Shown: one piece after another, positions 61,708 through 64,000 of the stretch
Layout: each line of letters begins with the position of its first letter
Numbering within the stretch: position 1 is the first letter of the stretch
Assembly: GCF_002843355.2 (NCBI RefSeq)
Contig: NZ_PJAI02000003.1
Coordinates: 124,001 to 188,000 of the forward strand
DNA from: Colwellia echini
Lineage (GTDB): Bacteria > Pseudomonadota > Gammaproteobacteria > Enterobacterales > Alteromonadaceae
Direction: 5' to 3'
DNA length: 64,000 bases
Translations under genes and position numbers: made by a program
The notes under the pieces: generated by a model
Told to the model about the DNA's origin: nothing
Seen by the model: only the letters and a program-made list of their open reading frames with translations
The model's database searches: none

Positions 61708-62802
61708 ATGAAAAAATATTTACATTCACTATTGGTCGGCATGGCCGTTAGTATCACCACGCCTGCTGCATTAGCCGCTAGCGAAAACGTCATAAAAAAA
61801 CCTATGCCAATCAAAGCAGTGGTTTTAGCGATGTTTGAGCATGGTGAAGTAACAGGCGATAGACCTGGCGAGTTACAGTTATGGTTAGAGCGTGGCGGGC
61901 TAGATAACAAAATTGATTTTCCCTTGGGCGAACACGACATTTATACCAATAATGAAGGGGTACTTGTTATATGTACCGGTGGTGGCGTACCTAATGCTAC
62001 GGCTTCAGTTATGGCATTAGGTATGGATCAACGTTTCGATTTTTCTGATACTTATTGGTTAGTTGCCGGTATTGGTGGTGGCGATCCTAGCGATGTCTCT
62101 TTAGGCACAGGCGTGTGGGCAAAGCATGTAGTTGATGGTGATTTATTGTATGAAATTGATGCCCGTGAAATACCTAAAGAATGGGAATATGGTTTAATTC
62201 CATTAGGAGCATACAAGCCAAATCAAGAGTCAACCGGTTGGACAGTAGACACTATTCATTTTGCTTTAAATGAACCCTTAGTTGATTGGGCTTATAACTT
62301 AACTAAAGACTATTCAGTTGCCGATACGCCTGCCATTAAAGAATTTAGAGAGCAATACGTTAACTTCCCTAATGCACGTAAAAAACCCTTTGTAACTATG
62401 GGTGACACCATAGGGTCAAGTAAGTATTGGCATGGTGAATTACTGAACAACTGGGCAAACGACTGGATGCATTTATACGCAGGCCCAGACAGTGAGTTTA
62501 TGACCACCAATATGGAAGACAACGGTACCTTTACTGCGTTCGGTCGCTTAGCTCGTACCGGCTTAGTGGATAAAGAACGTGTCTTAGTGTTACGTACTGT
62601 CAGTAATTACACCCATCCACCTAAAGATAAAACCGCAGCTTGGAGTACTACAGCACCCTACCCTGATGGTGGTTTACCTGCCATTGTAGCCGCTTTTGAA
62701 ATGGGCACTATCGTCATAGATAACTTAGTTCAAAATTGGGATATCTACCAAGATGCTATCCCAGGTAGTGCTGAAGCTGCAGCTTTGGCTAAAAAAAAAT
62801 AG
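61708..62802 (+). CDS. Secreted purine nucleoside permease-family (NUP) protein
   Basis: A 364-residue protein of the NUP family with a signal peptide (cleavage near ALAAS, residue 24) and no further membrane segments. The sequence (VLVICTGGGVPNATASVMALG, WLVAGIGGGDPSDVSLGTGVWAKHVVDGDL) resembles the nucleoside phosphorylase fold rather than a membrane carrier. A periplasmic nucleoside-binding or cleaving role is more likely than permease action; unproven. An AAGAGG ribosome site precedes the ATG. It lies between puuE and a cupin. Confidence 0.82.
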   Translation: MKKYLHSLLVGMAVSITTPAALAASENVIKKPMPIKAVVLAMFEHGEVTGDRPGELQLWLERGGLDNKIDFPLGEHDIYTNNEGVLVICTGGGVPNATASVMALGMDQRFDFSDTYWLVAGIGGGDPSDVSLGTGVWAKHVVDGDLLYEIDAREIPKEWEYGLIPLGAYKPNQESTGWTVDTIHFALNEPLVDWAYNLTKDYSVADTPAIKEFREQYVNFPNARKKPFVTMGDTIGSSKYWHGELLNNWANDWMHLYAGPDSEFMTTNMEDNGTFTAFGRLARTGLVDKERVLVLRTVSNYTHPPKDKTAAWSTTAPYPDGGLPAIVAAFEMGTIVIDNLVQNWDIYQDAIPGSAEAAALAKKK

Positions 62803-62822
62803 TAAAAAGTAATCAGCTGTTA

Positions 62823-63341
62823 ATGACTACACCTAGTGAAAGCCAATTAACAGCTGAACAACTTGTTAAAGCGTTAAATTTAGAAGGGCATGTTGAAGGC
62901 GGTTTTTATCGTCGCACATTTAGTGCTGATCATCGCGCGACTATACCTACTGACAACGGCGAGCGTGTCACAATGAGCAGTATTTATTATTTACTCAGTG
63001 CGCAATCGCCAATCGGACATTTTCATATGAATCAATCCGATATCATGCACTTTTTCCATAAAGGCGACCCGATAACTTACTATATGTTAAACCCCGATGG
63101 CAGCTTACAAACAACCATACTAGGGCCAGATCCAACAAAGGGCCATCAAATGCAAATGATGGTGAAAGGCGGTACCTGGAAAGCCTCAAAAATCCCAAGT
63201 AATGGTCAATATGGCTATGGCTTAATTGGTGAAGCGGTTTCACCAGGCTTTGATTATTCTGATATGCAACTCGGTTCGAAAGAGAAATTATTAACGCTAT
63301 TTCCTCAGCATACAACGCTAATTAATGAATTGAGCCGCTAA
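62823..63341 (+). CDS. Cupin domain protein (DUF985)
   Basis: A 172-residue single-domain cupin of the DUF985 family. Family wording is LNLEGHVEGGFYRRTF, SSIYYLLSAQSPIGHFHMNQSD, MHFFHKGDPITYYML and SPGFDYSDMQLG. The substrate is unknown; the fold suits isomerisation or hydrolysis of small cyclic compounds. It is 20 bases after the NUP gene in the same direction. Confidence 0.85.
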   Translation: MTTPSESQLTAEQLVKALNLEGHVEGGFYRRTFSADHRATIPTDNGERVTMSSIYYLLSAQSPIGHFHMNQSDIMHFFHKGDPITYYMLNPDGSLQTTILGPDPTKGHQMQMMVKGGTWKASKIPSNGQYGYGLIGEAVSPGFDYSDMQLGSKEKLLTLFPQHTTLINELSR

Positions 63342-63475
63342 AATGCATAACTCAATATTAATCATTCATTTTTAGTGAGCAAAACGATTATCAAAGCTAT
63401 TAGCCAAATTAATACACAAGTTAACGCAAAAATTAACACAAAAGTACAAATTACCGACTTAAAAAAGGAAGATTC

Positions 63476-64000
63476 ATGAAGATTTTTACCACACTCACCG
63501 CCAGCATTGCAGCCAGTGCTGCCGCTTGTGTTTTTTCACTTGGCTTACAGGCTAAACCAGTTATTTTTGATAACGATATGGCCATTGACGACTGGGCGGC
63601 ATTATTATTTTTAGTGCAACATCCCAAATTAGATGTCACCGCAATTACTATTTCAGCTAGTGGCGAATCCCATTGTCAGCCCGGCCTTACCAATACCACC
63701 GCCTTATTAGAACTATCGCCGTATAGCGGTAAAAATATTCCCGTGGCTTGTGGTGATGCTGAGCCGTTAGACGGTTATGCAGTATTTCCTGAAGCATGGC
63801 GCACCGACTCAGACACCTTATCTGGCGTACCAGTTAAAGCAAGTGAGCGTCCAACAAGTAACAAACACGCAGTAGAGGTTATTCACCAAGCTATCGTCGA
63901 ATCAAACGAGCCGGTTACCATTTTAGCCACAGGGCCATTAACCAATATCGCCCAATGGTTAGAAAAATACCCGCAAGACCAAAAGTCTGTTGAACGTTTA
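63476..64000 (+). CDS. Secreted inosine/uridine-preferring nucleoside hydrolase (3' partial)
   Basis: The gene runs past the window edge; 175 codons are visible. A signal peptide of about 24 residues (cleavage near LQA) precedes the calcium-site motif FDNDMAIDDWAALLFL, the DxDxxxDD-type signature of nucleoside hydrolases, and TILATGPLTNIAQWL. It should split purine nucleosides into base and ribose outside the cytosol, supplying bases for import. An AGGAAG ribosome site lies before the ATG. Confidence 0.9.
   Translation, partial: MKIFTTLTASIAASAAACVFSLGLQAKPVIFDNDMAIDDWAALLFLVQHPKLDVTAITISASGESHCQPGLTNTTALLELSPYSGKNIPVACGDAEPLDGYAVFPEAWRTDSDTLSGVPVKASERPTSNKHAVEVIHQAIVESNEPVTILATGPLTNIAQWLEKYPQDQKSVERL

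Overview
The window reads as a chromosomal segment of an AT-rich marine gammaproteobacterium of the order Alteromonadales, most like Colwelliaceae (Colwellia/Thalassotalea type). The housekeeping order (rhlB-gppA, hemB, tatABC-X-tatD, rpoH-ftsXEY divergent from rsmD), the AT-rich codon use and the small dispersed intergenic repeats support this. The assignment is by family recognition only; no search was run.

Region 1 (1-13.7 kb) is core genome: rhlB (5' truncated by the window edge), a short GppA-like phosphatase, an Mg-type HemB, a GGDEF cyclase, the Tat operon, rpoH, ftsX-ftsE-ftsY, rsmD, ogt and a YjaG-family gene. Region 2 (13.8-24.4 kb) is mixed: a long coiled-coil protein, a SapC-family protein, an LRR-kinase fusion, a cold-shock/DUF1294 membrane protein, a quinone-oxidoreductase-like gene, ohr/ohrR with operators, a secreted YHYH protein, and a LysR regulator. 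Two copies of a MITE-like element (one inverted and internally deleted) and a CTAGGT palindromic repeat lie here, and several of them supply the stop codon of the preceding gene.

Region 3 (24.4-37.2 kb) is a guanidine-utilisation island. Three guanidine riboswitches can be read directly. A guanidine-II (mini-ykkC, paired ACGA hairpins) precedes a 2-oxoglutarate/Fe(II) oxygenase plus an unrecognised protein. A guanidine-I (ykkC) precedes an ABC importer and the two carboxyguanidine deiminase subunits. A second guanidine-II precedes the biotin-dependent guanidine (urea-type) carboxylase and allophanate hydrolase. The first two operons also share a nearly identical 45-bp promoter element with a T-N11-A palindrome, next to the divergent LysR gene. 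The oxygenase plus partner under guanidine control is the least explained part of the window and the best candidate for a new function.

Region 4 (37.3-64 kb) is a purine catabolism island run by a RutR-like TetR regulator. It holds a purine/nucleoside ABC importer, guanine and 8-oxoguanine-type deaminases, xanthine dehydrogenase XdhABC, membrane urate hydroxylase PuuD with a cytochrome c tail, HIU hydrolase, OHCU decarboxylase, allantoinase PuuE, allantoate amidohydrolase, ureidoglycine-glyoxylate aminotransferase, and an amidase plus HpxW-like Ntn hydrolase suited to oxalurate/oxamate. A secreted purine nucleoside permease-family protein, a cupin and a secreted nucleoside hydrolase (3' truncated) follow. 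TGACC-N4-GGTCA-like palindromes occur before tetR, before the amidase operon and between the two divergent transport/xdh operons, so one regulator probably controls the island. Together regions 3 and 4 form a nitrogen-scavenging block that turns guanidine and purines into ammonia and CO2.
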